Assembly (NCBI GenBank): GCA_025060195.1
Contig: JANXCQ010000009.1
Coordinates: 22,142 to 86,141 of the forward strand
Direction of reading: 5' to 3'
DNA length: 64,000 nt
Source: Gemmatales bacterium
Lineage (GTDB): Bacteria > Planctomycetota > Planctomycetia > Gemmatales > HRBIN36
A model generated the notes under the pieces. That model was not told where the DNA came from. It saw only the letters and a list, made by a program, of their open reading frames with translations, and made no database searches. The translations under genes and the position numbers were made by a program. Of this stretch, positions 1 through 9,921 are shown piece after piece. Every line of letters begins with the position of its first letter. Within the stretch, counting starts at the first letter, position 1.

Positions 1-1
1 G

Positions 2-616
2 GGCATGATTCAGTTAGCCCAAGAATTCGGCGTAGCGCTCGTAGGAGGCGATACGAACACGTGGACTGGCCCGTTAGCGGTCAACGTAACGCTAGTCGGG
101 GCCATTGAGCGCCACCGTGCCGTTCTTCGACAAGGAGCACAACCGGGCGATTGGCTGTTCGTCACCGGCCCGTTAGGCGGGAGCATCTTAGGTAAGCATC
201 TTAACTTTACGCCGCGAGTACGCGAAGCGCGACGCTTACTCAACTTAGTAACCATTCATGCCATGATCGATATTAGCGATGGTCTTGCCCGCGACTTACA
301 TCATCTCTGTGAGGCTAGCCGTTGCGGTGCTATCCTCGATTCGACTAAGATTCCAGTTAGTGCAGCAGCTTATCAGTTACAGGATGGTCGGTCACCCCTG
401 GAACATGCGCTAAGCGATGGCGAGGACTTCGAACTTCTATTGGCCGTAGCCCAGCCAGATGGCCAACATTTGTTAGAACAACAACCCCTTCAAGACTTAG
501 GTACCACGCTCTATCATATAGGAGAATGTATCGCGCAGGGTGTTTATATTAGGACGGCTACGGGCGAGCTTCAGGGGTTACCGCCTTTAGGCTACCTCCA
601 TCAGTTGGCGAACTAA
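2..616 (+). CDS. thiL: Thiamine-monophosphate kinase, C-terminal part (cut by window start)
   Basis: ThiL phosphorylates thiamine monophosphate to thiamine diphosphate with ATP, the last step of cofactor synthesis in the cytoplasm. The visible ~204 residues carry the family's GGDT metal/ATP-binding motif near residue 15, the MIDISDGLARDL segment near residue 87, and the LSDGEDFELL motif near residue 137. ThiL is usually about 310-340 residues, so roughly 110-130 N-terminal residues lie outside the window; the ATG at 5 is internal and is not taken as the start. It ends at a TAA just before a hairpin. It converges with the YTV-repeat gene on the other strand. Identification rests on these motifs and is firm for the family. 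Confidence 0.9.
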   Translation, partial: GMIQLAQEFGVALVGGDTNTWTGPLAVNVTLVGAIERHRAVLRQGAQPGDWLFVTGPLGGSILGKHLNFTPRVREARRLLNLVTIHAMIDISDGLARDLHHLCEASRCGAILDSTKIPVSAAAYQLQDGRSPLEHALSDGEDFELLLAVAQPDGQHLLEQQPLQDLGTTLYHIGECIAQGVYIRTATGELQGLPPLGYLHQLAN

Positions 617-645
617 AAAAACAAACCGAGGCATCCTAGCCTCGG
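613..645 (-). terminator. Rho-independent terminator for the YTV-repeat gene
   Basis: A perfect 7-bp GC-rich stem (626-632 with 639-645) closes a 6-nt loop. Read on the minus strand it is followed by a T-rich run, the complement of the A-run at 614-625. It lies 40 nt past the stop of the minus-strand gene. On the plus strand the hairpin has no T-run, so it serves thiL at best weakly. Confidence 0.75.
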
Positions 646-684
646 TAACACTTCTGGTCGGAGTTGGGGAAGCATTCAGGCGAC

Positions 685-1959
685 TTAGTGCACCTGCGAC
701 GGGCGAATGGACCCAGAGGCCGCGGACAGGCAATCCCGGAGCCAATCGCGCAGCCGCTCTAATAAGCCTGGCTCCTCGCACTCGACCACGGGAACGCAGA
801 CGCGAACGCGCTTGCATTTCCGCTCCACCGTGCACACAGGTACTTTCTCACACACCGTGACCGGCACTAACTGGATACATTCTTGCTCCACCATACGGCA
901 AACTTGCACGGGGATCTTAGTCACCTGCTCCTCCTCTATCAGGCGGGTACGTTGGCACTTGACGAAGCGAACGCGTTCTTGCGGCACCATCTTGCACACG
1001 GTATAAGGTACATGGCGGACGCGCTCCTCACAGACGATGCGGCAACGACGCACGGGAATATAGCGTACGTGTGGTTCCGCCACCATTTTACAAACTGTAT
1101 AAGGCACTTTTTTCACGACCTGCACAGGCACTTGCCGGCAGACTTGATAAGGTACTTTCTCTACATAGTGCTGTTGAACATAATAAGTGGCGGGCACATA
1201 ATCTACGACGGTGCGTGGCACCATAATCGTGCGATAACACACTTGCGGCGGCGCTTGGCAGGTTATAAAGCGAGTGGTCGGATGCTTATAGCAGGTGTGC
1301 CCCGTTTGCGGATCGATGTAGCATTGCCCTGGTTCTTGCACGGCCTTTGTATAAATGGGGCCGGGCACGGTATATTGCTCGACACGCGGTTCACAAACGA
1401 CGCGACATACCGGCTGGCGCACGGTTACGGGCTGGCACACCGTGCGTAAACAATCGCGATAGTGGGTTTCGACCACCGTCTGATAAGTGGTGTGCACCAC
1501 GTCTCGATAATAAGTTTCATATACCGGCTTATGTACCGTGTACTTACAGGCGACTAAGTGTTCTTCCCAAACGGGTTTTTGCACCAATTCCCGGCATTCG
1601 CGGTAATGTGTTTCCTGGACGGGAACGTGGACTATATATTTTTCTTCCCGATCGTATTCCTCGATGACAGGTTTACAAACCTTATAGCGGCATTCTTGCC
1701 AGACCGTTTCATAGATGGGTTTCTGCACTTTATATTTGCATTCTTGCCAAACGGTCTTCTGCACTGTTTGATAGGTGATCTTAGGTATTTCTTCGACGAC
1801 GGTGATATAGCATGACTTATAGCGGACGCGAGGATAAGATACGGTAACCGTTGGGTGGTCGCTGGCGCTGGTCGCCGCGCCACAATGGCTAGCGTAACCT
1901 GCAATAGGGAAGCTAAGAGTTAACAGTGCGCTGCAAGCAATCCGTCTCCAGAGATTCAT
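685..1959 (-). CDS. Cysteine-rich YTV-repeat secreted protein
   Basis: A 424-residue exported protein. Residues 1-23 form a classical signal peptide (basic start, hydrophobic core, A-G-Y-A-S cleavage region). The rest is built of irregular repeats such as VPYTVCKMV, VPVQVCR, KPVYETYYRD and VWQECKYKV, very rich in Val, Tyr, Cys and Arg. Proteins with this YTV pattern are characteristic of Planctomycetes and have been proposed as cross-linked cell-wall or surface components; that role is from family knowledge, not shown here. The start at 1957-1959 is supported by an AAGGAG site about 7 nt upstream. Monocistronic, followed by a terminator. The many cysteines suggest disulfide cross-linking outside the cytoplasm. 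Confidence 0.85.
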   Translation of the reverse strand: MNLWRRIACSALLTLSFPIAGYASHCGAATSASDHPTVTVSYPRVRYKSCYITVVEEIPKITYQTVQKTVWQECKYKVQKPIYETVWQECRYKVCKPVIEEYDREEKYIVHVPVQETHYRECRELVQKPVWEEHLVACKYTVHKPVYETYYRDVVHTTYQTVVETHYRDCLRTVCQPVTVRQPVCRVVCEPRVEQYTVPGPIYTKAVQEPGQCYIDPQTGHTCYKHPTTRFITCQAPPQVCYRTIMVPRTVVDYVPATYYVQQHYVEKVPYQVCRQVPVQVVKKVPYTVCKMVAEPHVRYIPVRRCRIVCEERVRHVPYTVCKMVPQERVRFVKCQRTRLIEEEQVTKIPVQVCRMVEQECIQLVPVTVCEKVPVCTVERKCKRVRVCVPVVECEEPGLLERLRDWLRDCLSAASGSIRPSQVH

Positions 1960-2606
1960 TGTTCAGCTCCTTGGTGGGCATGTTGGAAGGTGCGTACAAA
2001 CTAGTATCTTCCGTGACCACCAGCCTGTGCCCGATGAGTTTGGCTTCCTGCCAACGGGAAATCACTTTGAGTCTCCGTCTAAAATTTGTCGTAAAACCAA
2101 ATTTGGTGCAAGGAAAAAAGTGAATGGTGGGAAGAAAACTAAACGGCCTTGCGCTAATTTTTCTTACTTTCTAAATCTATAGAAGGAAGTAATCTAACGG
2201 ACTAATACGTTTATGCCCCAATGGACGGGAGTGTATAGGTCGAGGATGTTACTGTTAGAACCGACTAGTGTCGAGTTAGCAGATGATTGAGCGGGAGAGG
2301 ACTTTGCTACTGTTGCTGGCGCTTGCGTCATATTCGCACAGCACTCACCTAAATGCAGGAGTCGCGGTGGGATTGCCTAAGATCATAAAAGTCGCTGAGC
2401 ATCAGACTTCGCCAGCAATATCTTCGTTAAAGTTGGCACAGTCAGCGCAATCGCTATGAAACCTGCAAGTTGTCTGCACGAACAAAAGGTGACCGACACT
2501 AACAATCGTTCCGACTAGACAAGTTAGATGCAAGAAGTATAAGCTACCAGGGGGAGCGAAAAACGCGATCCAGCCGAGCAGGCAGATGGAAATTGAGGAG
2601 ACGAAG
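1960..2606. other. Intergenic region without a supported gene
   Basis: About 650 bp between two divergent genes. It should hold promoters for both. The only open frames are short, lack a credible ribosome site, and have unbiased composition. I see no repeat, hairpin terminator or RNA gene in it. Confidence 0.5.
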
Positions 2607-2867
2607 GTGAAGACCCTGATATATGTGCTGTTTTTAGCGCTGTGTGGCTTTTTAGTGATTGGGTGGTTTCTGGATTGGTATCGTATCCAGGATTTATCCA
2701 GTTCTCCGGGAAAGTATCGGCTGGAGATTGAGATTGATGCGCAAAAGATTCGCCAAGATATCGAGCGAGGACGAAGGAAATTGGAGGAGACATGGAGGCA
2801 GATGCAACAGCGCCAAGACCAAGCCCAGGCCAGTTCGCGTTTGAGTCTCCGCTTGGGCCAGGAGTGA
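2607..2867 (+). CDS. Small single-pass membrane protein with charged tail
   Basis: An 86-residue protein of unknown function. Residues 1-22 form one transmembrane helix (VKTLIYVLFLALCGFLVIGW). A short extracytoplasmic-type segment follows, then a strongly charged, probably helical stretch rich in Lys, Arg, Glu and Gln. I chose the GTG at 2607 because a GAGGAG ribosome site lies 6 nt upstream. The in-frame ATG at 2586 has no site and adds seven residues (MEIEETK). I have the impression that short proteins opening M/V-K-T-L-x-Y and having this shape recur in planctomycetes, but I cannot search. It stands upstream of the kinase gene with a 284-bp gap, so co-transcription is not evident. Confidence 0.55.
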   Translation: MKTLIYVLFLALCGFLVIGWFLDWYRIQDLSSSPGKYRLEIEIDAQKIRQDIERGRRKLEETWRQMQQRQDQAQASSRLSLRLGQE

Positions 2868-3151
2868 AGCGAGTTGGCTTAGGCTCAGAGAGTGTTCGTG
2901 GGGCGTTTGAGAGGCAACAAGTTATTGGTCGTAACGGGAAGTTACGCCCGGAGGCTCCATGGAGCATGCTCATCTGTGCGGCGCACTGGTTGGGGAGTTT
3001 TTGCTGAGGTAAAGTCGTCTAATTAATCAGGCTATAGCGAAGGCTGGAGGCATAGTACAATGGAGCGAGAACCACGAAGAGGTGGTGGTAGCGGCTGAGC
3101 GGGGGTACCTGGCTGCTGGGAACGGAAGCGTACCCTGCGAGGATCACCGCG

Positions 3152-6100
3152 ATGAACGAGTCGTCGGCACGGCACGAACCTGAGCGAAGCCAGGAAGGCT
3201 TAGATTCGCTGGTCCGGGCGGACGGGGAACTTGCAACCAGCCCGCCGACGCTGACCGGCAAAGAAGATTTACCTGCTGAGCGCCGAGAAACCAATCAAAG
3301 CCAGCAATCCGAGGAAGCCGATTGGCCTGGGGATGATGCCCCTACGATCATTTCCAAACCTGCCGCAGCCGGCAGTGGTTCGCCCCAGCGGAGCGCAAGT
3401 GCAGTAACGGTTCGCGGTCGGCGCTTGGCGCATTTCGAGTTGGAGGAGCCGATTGGCGTCGGTGGCATGGCCGCGGTGATTCGTGCCCGCGATACCCAGT
3501 TAGATCGATGGGTGGCGTTGAAAATTCTGCCCCCTGAGTCCGCCAGTGATCCCGAGCAGGTCAAGCGCTTTGAGCAGGAAGCGCGCGCTGCAGCACGCTT
3601 GGACCATGAGAATATCGCCCGCGTGTATTACTGCGGGGAAGACCAGGGACTCCATTTCATCGCCTTCGAATACGTGGAGGGCGAGAATCTGCGGGACAGG
3701 ATTGCGCGGCGCGGACGGATCCCAATCGTCGAGGCGACCCAGTATGTCTTACAAGTGGCCCGCGGTCTGGAGCATGCGGCGGACCGCGGAGTAGTGCATC
3801 GAGATATCAAGCCATCTAACATTGTGATTACCGCCCAAGGTGTAGCCAAGCTGATTGACATGGGCTTAGCGCGAACGCAGGGAGGCAGCGCCGGCGAATT
3901 GACTCATTCGGGGGTCACTTTAGGTACCTTCGATTATATCTCGCCCGAGCAAGCGCTGGATCCGCGATTGGCCGACGTGCGCAGTGATATTTATTCGTTG
4001 GGTTGCACGTTTTATCACATGCTGACGGGACGTCCGCCGACACCCGAGGGAACTGCCGCACGGAAGTTACACTTCCACCAAGCAGAGCGTCCAGTAGACC
4101 CACGTTATTACAATCCTGAGATTCCGCGGGAGCTGATCTTGATTCTGGGGCGGATGTTGGCGAAAGAACCAGAGCGGCGTTATCAGCATCCACGGGAATT
4201 GATTGCGGACTTGGAGTTGGTCTTGGCCCAATGGAAACGCCAACGGAACCGCGTGCAGCCTCGGGATACTTTGTATCGCCTGTCGCCCCAACGTTACCGA
4301 GGACGGTGGGCTCTGGTCCTGGCGATATTGGCTTTGTGCACAATTACCGTGCTCAGTTGGTTGGAAGCCCAGCGTCCCAGTGGGGAAACTGTCCCGAGTC
4401 CTGGCCTCGAGGCGAATCAAGTGAGCGTCAACGACAATAGTAAGAGTTCCCTGCCCCCATTTGCCGCCGGGACAGACAGCCAAGTGCCTCCCGCAGCTAC
4501 CCCGGCAGTGTACCATGTCAAGACTCCGTTGGAACTGCGTCGAGCGTTTCAGGAAGTAGAGGAAGCAGGAAAATCAGCCATCGTTTACCTGGAGGAAACT
4601 GATTACCATTTGAATAATTTGCCTGTGTCCGAAAGTAGCTTGCTCAGTCTGAGAGCGGGGCAGGTAGTGGTCGAACCGCGTAGCCCTGGCCCGGCGACGT
4701 TATACTTCGATCTCGCAGCCGGCGAGGTACCGGAAGCGCGGTTGAGCCTTCTGAACTTGCAGGGGGGCATCGTAACCTTACGCCAAGTACGTCTGGTCAT
4801 GCGTCTGCCCCCGGCCGGTGAGACGATAACGTTGCTGCGTCTGCGAAGTGGCCTATTGTTGCTGGAGAGTTGCGAGATTGTCGTCGAATCCACCTCAGAG
4901 CACCCGGGAGCATCAGTGTTCCAGTTGGCGGGCACCGATCCCGCGCGCTGCCGCGTTTCCTTGCAGCAATGTGTGGTGCGTAGCGCGGTGCCAGTATTTC
5001 TTTGTGAGGGTAGTGCCGAAGTGATTCTGGAAGATTGTGGCCTAAGCACGCAAGCAGGGTTGATAGTGGCGCGAACCCAGCGGCAGACCGGCAGCGAAGC
5101 CGTCGGTGAAGGGGCTTCGGAGTCATCCCAAGGGGAAGACAAAACCCGCAATCTTGCGAGCCTATCGTGGCGTCATTGCACTTGGTGGCTGGAACGTGGG
5201 CCGGGCATAGTTGTTTCTTCAGGTTCGGCGCTGCGGTTGCACTGGCACCACTGCATTTTGGCTCGACTGCGGCCGGAGCGGACTTCCAGCCTGGTCGAGT
5301 TGCGGGAAGAGCCTCTGAGCACCAGTCCGGAATTGACCAAGCACCTGGATAACTGCGTCGTGCATCGGCTCGAGCCTGTCGTCGCCCGAGTGGTCGAAGG
5401 GGAAGCTGGCGAGGTCTTACTGTCCAGCTTGCGAACTTGGCGCTCCAACCTTCTGAGCCTCAGTGAGAGTGGATGCGTCAGCGTGGAAGCCCCACCGTGG
5501 GCCAGCCAAGACCCCTTGCTTGCCCTGGAACAGGCACGTCTTCTTGAAGCTTTTCGGGCCCGCGCCGATGCGGTGGAATTGCGACGTCGCGATCAACCCG
5601 AAGTGGTTTTAGGAGTGCGGCGCTTGCTGGGCCAATCGTTATATCCCTCCCTCCCGAGCCAACTCGTCTCGCTGAACCGAACGCCAGTGCGGGAATTGAT
5701 TGTGGACGGCGTGGGCGGTAAGCCCCACACGTTCGACAGTTTATCAAGCGCCTTGAACTCCGCAGCCGCAGAAGGCGAGGGGCGCGTCGTTATCACCTTG
5801 CGCGTTCACGGGGCCCTGCCTATTCGTTCGCTGTTGGACATCGTAGGGAATCGCCAAATCACGATCCGCGCTGCCGAAGGCTTCCGTCCTGAGCTGAGTT
5901 TTCACAGCGAACGCGTGCCGGAGTCCAGCAATATCACCTCGCTGTTTCGCGTGCATGACGGTCAACTGGTACTGGAGCAGATTGGCTTCCGATTAACTCC
6001 GTTAGCTACGGGAAGCGTACGCTGGCAAGCGGTAGTGAACCTGACGGGTTCAGGGAGTTGCACCCTGCGACAGTGTTATGTGACCTTCGCCAATGAGGGG

Positions 6101-6901
6101 GACGAGCCACAACTGGCTCTCGTCGCCTTGACCGACCCTCCAGGCATGATGGCACCAGCGGGAAAACCGAACCGCACCGCCGAAACGCCTCTGGTGAACT
6201 TGGACACTTGTTTCTTACGAGGTCGCGGCGTCGGATTGTACGTAGCAGAAAGCCGACCTGTGCGCGTCCAGCTCCAACACACTTTGGCAGTGCTGGAAGC
6301 GCCGCTCATGCGCGTGGAAACCTCTCGCCCAGACAGCAGTATGCTCCCGACCGGCGAGATGGTTTGTCATCTCGAACGGGTAAGCGTGTGCAGCACCGAG
6401 CCCCTGATTTACTTGTTGGCCACGAAAGAAAACTCCCAACCCGTACCTGTGCGCTGGCACGCCGTGAGCTCGCTCTTTGTGGTGCAGGGAACTAATGAAC
6501 CAGCCTTACTGCGTTTAGAAGGGCCAAACACCGAATCCGAGATCCGCCGCACATGGCTCAGTTGGACAGGTCAGGCAGACAAGCCCAACGTTCTCAGCGT
6601 CGAAGGATCGGCTTTAGTGTGGCGGCCCGTGGGACAACAACGCATGATGTCCGCAGTCGCGGCTGACCGTACCGAGTGGAGCAACTTCTGGGGCACGAAT
6701 TCCGAGGAAGTTCGTTTCATAAGGCCATGGCGCTGGGTCGGATATCGGGTGGGCCAAAAACCCACCTGGCAGGTTGAGCCTCAGGAGTTCCAAATTCCGC
6801 CAGGACAACTCCCGCACCAAATCAATGAGGTCGGCGCCGACCTGACGCGTCTGCCCTTGTATCACACGCCATCGCCCGAAGCCAATCCTCCCTCGAATTA
6901 A
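3152..6901 (+). CDS. Membrane Ser/Thr protein kinase with large beta-helix-like C-terminal region
   Basis: A 1249-residue protein. Residues 1-90 are disordered and polar. Residues ~92-350 are a Hanks-type kinase: glycine loop IGVGGMAAV, ATP-anchoring Lys in VALKIL, catalytic HRDIKPSN, metal motif DMG in place of the common DFG, and an activation segment running through GTFDYISPEQ. One transmembrane helix lies at ~386-406. The remaining ~840 residues are rich in short beta-prone repeats (for example LRQVRLVMRLP, LLLESCEIVVES, LRQCYVTF, LDTCFLRGRG), suggesting a right-handed parallel beta-helix outside the cytoplasm. The kinase core is certain. The beta-helix is my inference from repeat spacing. 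A sensor role for the tail is plausible. The start is preceded by a GAGG-like site. Confidence 0.85.
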   Translation: MNESSARHEPERSQEGLDSLVRADGELATSPPTLTGKEDLPAERRETNQSQQSEEADWPGDDAPTIISKPAAAGSGSPQRSASAVTVRGRRLAHFELEEPIGVGGMAAVIRARDTQLDRWVALKILPPESASDPEQVKRFEQEARAAARLDHENIARVYYCGEDQGLHFIAFEYVEGENLRDRIARRGRIPIVEATQYVLQVARGLEHAADRGVVHRDIKPSNIVITAQGVAKLIDMGLARTQGGSAGELTHSGVTLGTFDYISPEQALDPRLADVRSDIYSLGCTFYHMLTGRPPTPEGTAARKLHFHQAERPVDPRYYNPEIPRELILILGRMLAKEPERRYQHPRELIADLELVLAQWKRQRNRVQPRDTLYRLSPQRYRGRWALVLAILALCTITVLSWLEAQRPSGETVPSPGLEANQVSVNDNSKSSLPPFAAGTDSQVPPAATPAVYHVKTPLELRRAFQEVEEAGKSAIVYLEETDYHLNNLPVSESSLLSLRAGQVVVEPRSPGPATLYFDLAAGEVPEARLSLLNLQGGIVTLRQVRLVMRLPPAGETITLLRLRSGLLLLESCEIVVESTSEHPGASVFQLAGTDPARCRVSLQQCVVRSAVPVFLCEGSAEVILEDCGLSTQAGLIVARTQRQTGSEAVGEGASESSQGEDKTRNLASLSWRHCTWWLERGPGIVVSSGSALRLHWHHCILARLRPERTSSLVELREEPLSTSPELTKHLDNCVVHRLEPVVARVVEGEAGEVLLSSLRTWRSNLLSLSESGCVSVEAPPWASQDPLLALEQARLLEAFRARADAVELRRRDQPEVVLGVRRLLGQSLYPSLPSQLVSLNRTPVRELIVDGVGGKPHTFDSLSSALNSAAAEGEGRVVITLRVHGALPIRSLLDIVGNRQITIRAAEGFRPELSFHSERVPESSNITSLFRVHDGQLVLEQIGFRLTPLATGSVRWQAVVNLTGSGSCTLRQCYVTFANEGDEPQLALVALTDPPGMMAPAGKPNRTAETPLVNLDTCFLRGRGVGLYVAESRPVRVQLQHTLAVLEAPLMRVETSRPDSSMLPTGEMVCHLERVSVCSTEPLIYLLATKENSQPVPVRWHAVSSLFVVQGTNEPALLRLEGPNTESEIRRTWLSWTGQADKPNVLSVEGSALVWRPVGQQRMMSAVAADRTEWSNFWGTNSEEVRFIRPWRWVGYRVGQKPTWQVEPQEFQIPPGQLPHQINEVGADLTRLPLYHTPSPEANPPSN

Positions 6902-7713
6902 CCAGGCTTCTCACGCTCCTGGATTGGCCGTTCCCAGCGGCCATGACACCAGTTGGTTGCCTCGCTCTTGACATGATCCGGACAGCGGCAGACCTACCAT
7001 TTATCCTGTGCGGAATTGATTGTGTTGTTTACTACGCTGCCCATCAAAGCCGGTCCCCTGCAGCGCTAGTTGTGATTCGGTCGCAGTGGCGTTTCCAGTG
7101 CGAGCGAGTAAATTGCAGTTACGGTACTTGCCGAAGCCTGCCGCTTTGCTCAGGTACCAAGCCCCACTATCCCCCATTCACGGGCACTAACTGCCACAAA
7201 CATCTCTGATGCAACGCCCGACGCGACGGTTCCACAGTCCGCAAGTAACCTTTTCCCGACGGCCGCAATCTTTAGACACCACAAGACGCATCATCCATCG
7301 CCGCCATGATGCATGCCCGCGAGGTCGGCTGATAACTACATTATGTCGAAACTATCGTCAGTGGGCCGTGGCGCGGCATCGCCGCCACGGATTAGTCAAG
7401 TCGGCCCGCCACTGACTCCCGCCATGCATTCGTCCGTTGTGTCTACGGCCCCTGCGTCTGCCATGCGAAGCGACGCCGTGACCACCGCTATTTCGGATCA
7501 GCCCACAGACGCCGCTCCATGCCCTGAGTCACTTTCAGTCTGCAGTATGTACAACTGCCGTAAGCAGCTCCGCGACGCAACCTCCGCCCGGACGTGCAAC
7601 CGCCGCAACCCCGCCGAATTGTACGCTGCGTCGCTCACCAACCTGTTCCAGCGAATCCAATTATCCACCGCCGGTACCAATTGCGCCCGGCCCAACAGCT
7701 AATTAGAGCGATG

Positions 7714-7871
7714 GCGGATGCTATGCGGTGTTGCCCTCTCGTAATCCAGGAGCGCTTGGCTGATTTACGCCACTGCGGCCGTTGGCGGATGCTATCCGGC
7801 CTTTCCGTCTCGTAGTCCAAGGGCGCTTGACTGATTCACACCACTTCGCTTCGGCCGTGAGCGGATGCTAT
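7714..7871. repeat. Three-copy degenerate direct repeat, 71-76 bp period
   Basis: The 11-mer gcggatgctat starts at 7714, 7785 and 7861 (spacings 71 and 76). Between copies the flanks are also similar: TCTCGTA, then TCCA, then GCGCTTG, CTGATT and CACCAC-like blocks recur in order. Noncoding in all frames. Confidence 0.65.
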
Positions 7872-8222
7872 CGGGAGCCGCCGCGGCGTAACCATGCTCC
7901 CGCTAGGCGTCACAAGATTCGGCAAATACGGGAATCGTCCAGCAACTTGCGGACCTGTTCCCGCACCGCGCTCAGAAGCACCGTGGTCATCTCGTTCTCA
8001 CATGAGTAACGCCACCAAAATAATGCCAAAATACGCTAGGCGCGTCTGGCTCCCTTCCTCAATGCGAGATGGCTTACTAATCATACCCATGTGCTCCGCG
8101 GGCCGCACGGGAGCTAAGGGCCACGGCTCTTTCATTTGCTTCTTCCGTCTCACCGGTCATCCCCACCATGACCAGCGGGTCGCAGGACGACTGCGTTAGC
8201 GTCTCGGTCATCCGTCCTCGTT

Positions 8223-8325
8223 GCTGCTAGTCGCGTAGCTGCCAAAAGTCCCCTCCACTGCAGCGGGCAGACCCATCGGTTGCCCAAACCCCGGGCGCTG
8301 CTAGTCGCGTAACTGCTAAGAGTCC
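8223..8325. repeat. Two-copy degenerate direct repeat, 74-bp spacing
   Basis: A 29-nt block (gctgctagtcgcgta, then ctgc, then aa-agtcc with a few changes) occurs at 8223-8251 and again at 8297-8325, 74 bp apart. More diverged look-alikes (AAAAAGTCC, AGTCGGCTAACTGCC) appear near 8590 and 8765. Confidence 0.6.
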
Positions 8326-9179
8326 ATCACCGACGGGTTCAAGAAATCCTGCCATGTGCGGACGGCAGTGCCTGACGTAAACACGATCGGCTCCTCCGAA
8401 CTACACGACTGGCATATCGCAAGGGGAATGTGCCTTGAACGCCGCTTGGCTAACATCGTTGGTTCGACCGAATGACCGAACAGGCAGAATCGCGGTCCGC
8501 GGGTGTAGTGCTCAAAGTGGCAAGCAATGCGAAGTTGCAAGAAACAAGCATGCGAGCGACCGCGGCAAACGGCATAAGCTGATCTAAGTCGGCTAACTGC
8601 CTTGGGGCGTCGTCAGTCCCCTCCCGAGAATGAAACTAGCAATCGTTGAACCAATGCGCAATCTGTTGACCAGACCACGGGCTAACCGCTATTGTCGAAA
8701 CATGAGTCGTCAATCGGCAAGTCGCTATTAGTCACTGATGCGAGTTAGCCGCGACCCATAGCAAAAAGTCCTGGACTGCTTTTCTTACCACCGATGTATC
8801 AGGTCGTGGGTCTCTTGAGGCGCACGATTAAGTATCGATGTCGCCCTCTTCCGTCTGAAGGCCTGACCACGTTTTTCCACCGCACTCGTTGGCACTTAGA
8901 TAAGGGTCTGGCCGACCCCAGGCCGATGCCGCACCATTGCGTCGTCGCCACGCGATACGACGGCACCTCATGTCTGTCCTTCCCGCTGTCAGACCAACGA
9001 ATGACTAAGGCATACTACCCGCACGCACCACAGGCCGTGAACTCCAGCACAATGCAGCATCGCGTCTGCCGTTTACCTGACTTAGTACTCAACTACACGA
9101 CCAAGCCACGCATCGGGCGAACGGCCCGAAGCACCGTATCAAACATGTAGCACGCGTGTATCCCATCGTCTTGACTACA

Positions 9180-9380
9180 CAGCTACGGCACGATGGACTA
9201 GTCTACACGTAACCGGCTTTTAGCTAGTGTCAGCGGCACATAAAGACGGTATACCCAGCTACAAGATTCACGGCACGGCAACCGGCTTGCCCCCGCACAC
9301 GCGCAAGCCGCAAACAGCTACTAGGCCAACCGTTTGAGCTCAGCCGAGACCCACGGTACACGGGTGCGGAACCCAGCTAC
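9180..9380. repeat. Degenerate direct repeats around a CAGCTAC core
   Basis: Copies of cagcta(c) start at 9180, 9256, 9315 and 9374 (spacings 76, 59, 59). ACCGGCTT recurs at 9212 and 9281, and the motif CACGGCAC recurs nearby. The array is much diverged, and I am less sure of it than of the repeats at 7714 and 8223. Confidence 0.4.
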
Positions 9381-9921
9381 ATCGGCCGGAATCGAGGACG
9401 GAACCGTGCGCGTGTGGTACATCGGCGACCTACCGCGGTGACAGCACTATGCGAGCTGGATTGACGTCAGAAGAGCTTAGAGGTCAGCGTGGTTCTGGGC
9501 TTGAGGACGACAGCGTTTGTACCTGTGTGCGCATCAACCTTAAGCCGGAGGGACTAATGTCCGAGGAAAATTGAGCCCTGGCCTGGAAAAACGTGCCTTG
9601 GAACAGGTTTCCTTTCGCGAAGGAATCAAGGTGCCAGGGAAATTTCTGGCGTTCCGTTCGCAACGATTCGCAGCATTAGAAGTTACATTGCAGAGTGCTA
9701 TCGCCTGCGATTAGCCCCTCACTAGGGCTAGCGAAGGGCATGCTCTAATACTTGACTATTACCAGTAACTTACCTAATATAGGAATGTATTGAAAGAACC
9801 AGTGCAAAGGATTGTGGCATATGCCGATAATGATGGTGGGAGTGGCGTAAACGTCCAAGCTGACGAGCGCAGCGCTAACTGTCTATCGTTTAGGCGAGTG
9901 AACTAGCAACGGAGCGGACAC

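Larger units (their letters stand above)
6902..9921. other. 3-kb region with no credible gene
   Basis: Between the kinase and the siroheme reductase genes. The open frames here (up to ~129 codons) have unbiased composition, no ribosome sites and no recognisable motif. The region contains degenerate direct repeats, annotated separately, and no tRNA, IS end or CRISPR that I can recognise. It looks like decayed sequence rather than a long regulatory region. Confidence 0.6.

Noticed and set aside
7313..7702. 129-codon ORF in the empty region
   Set aside because: No ribosome site, unbiased composition, no motif, and it lies among degenerate repeats.
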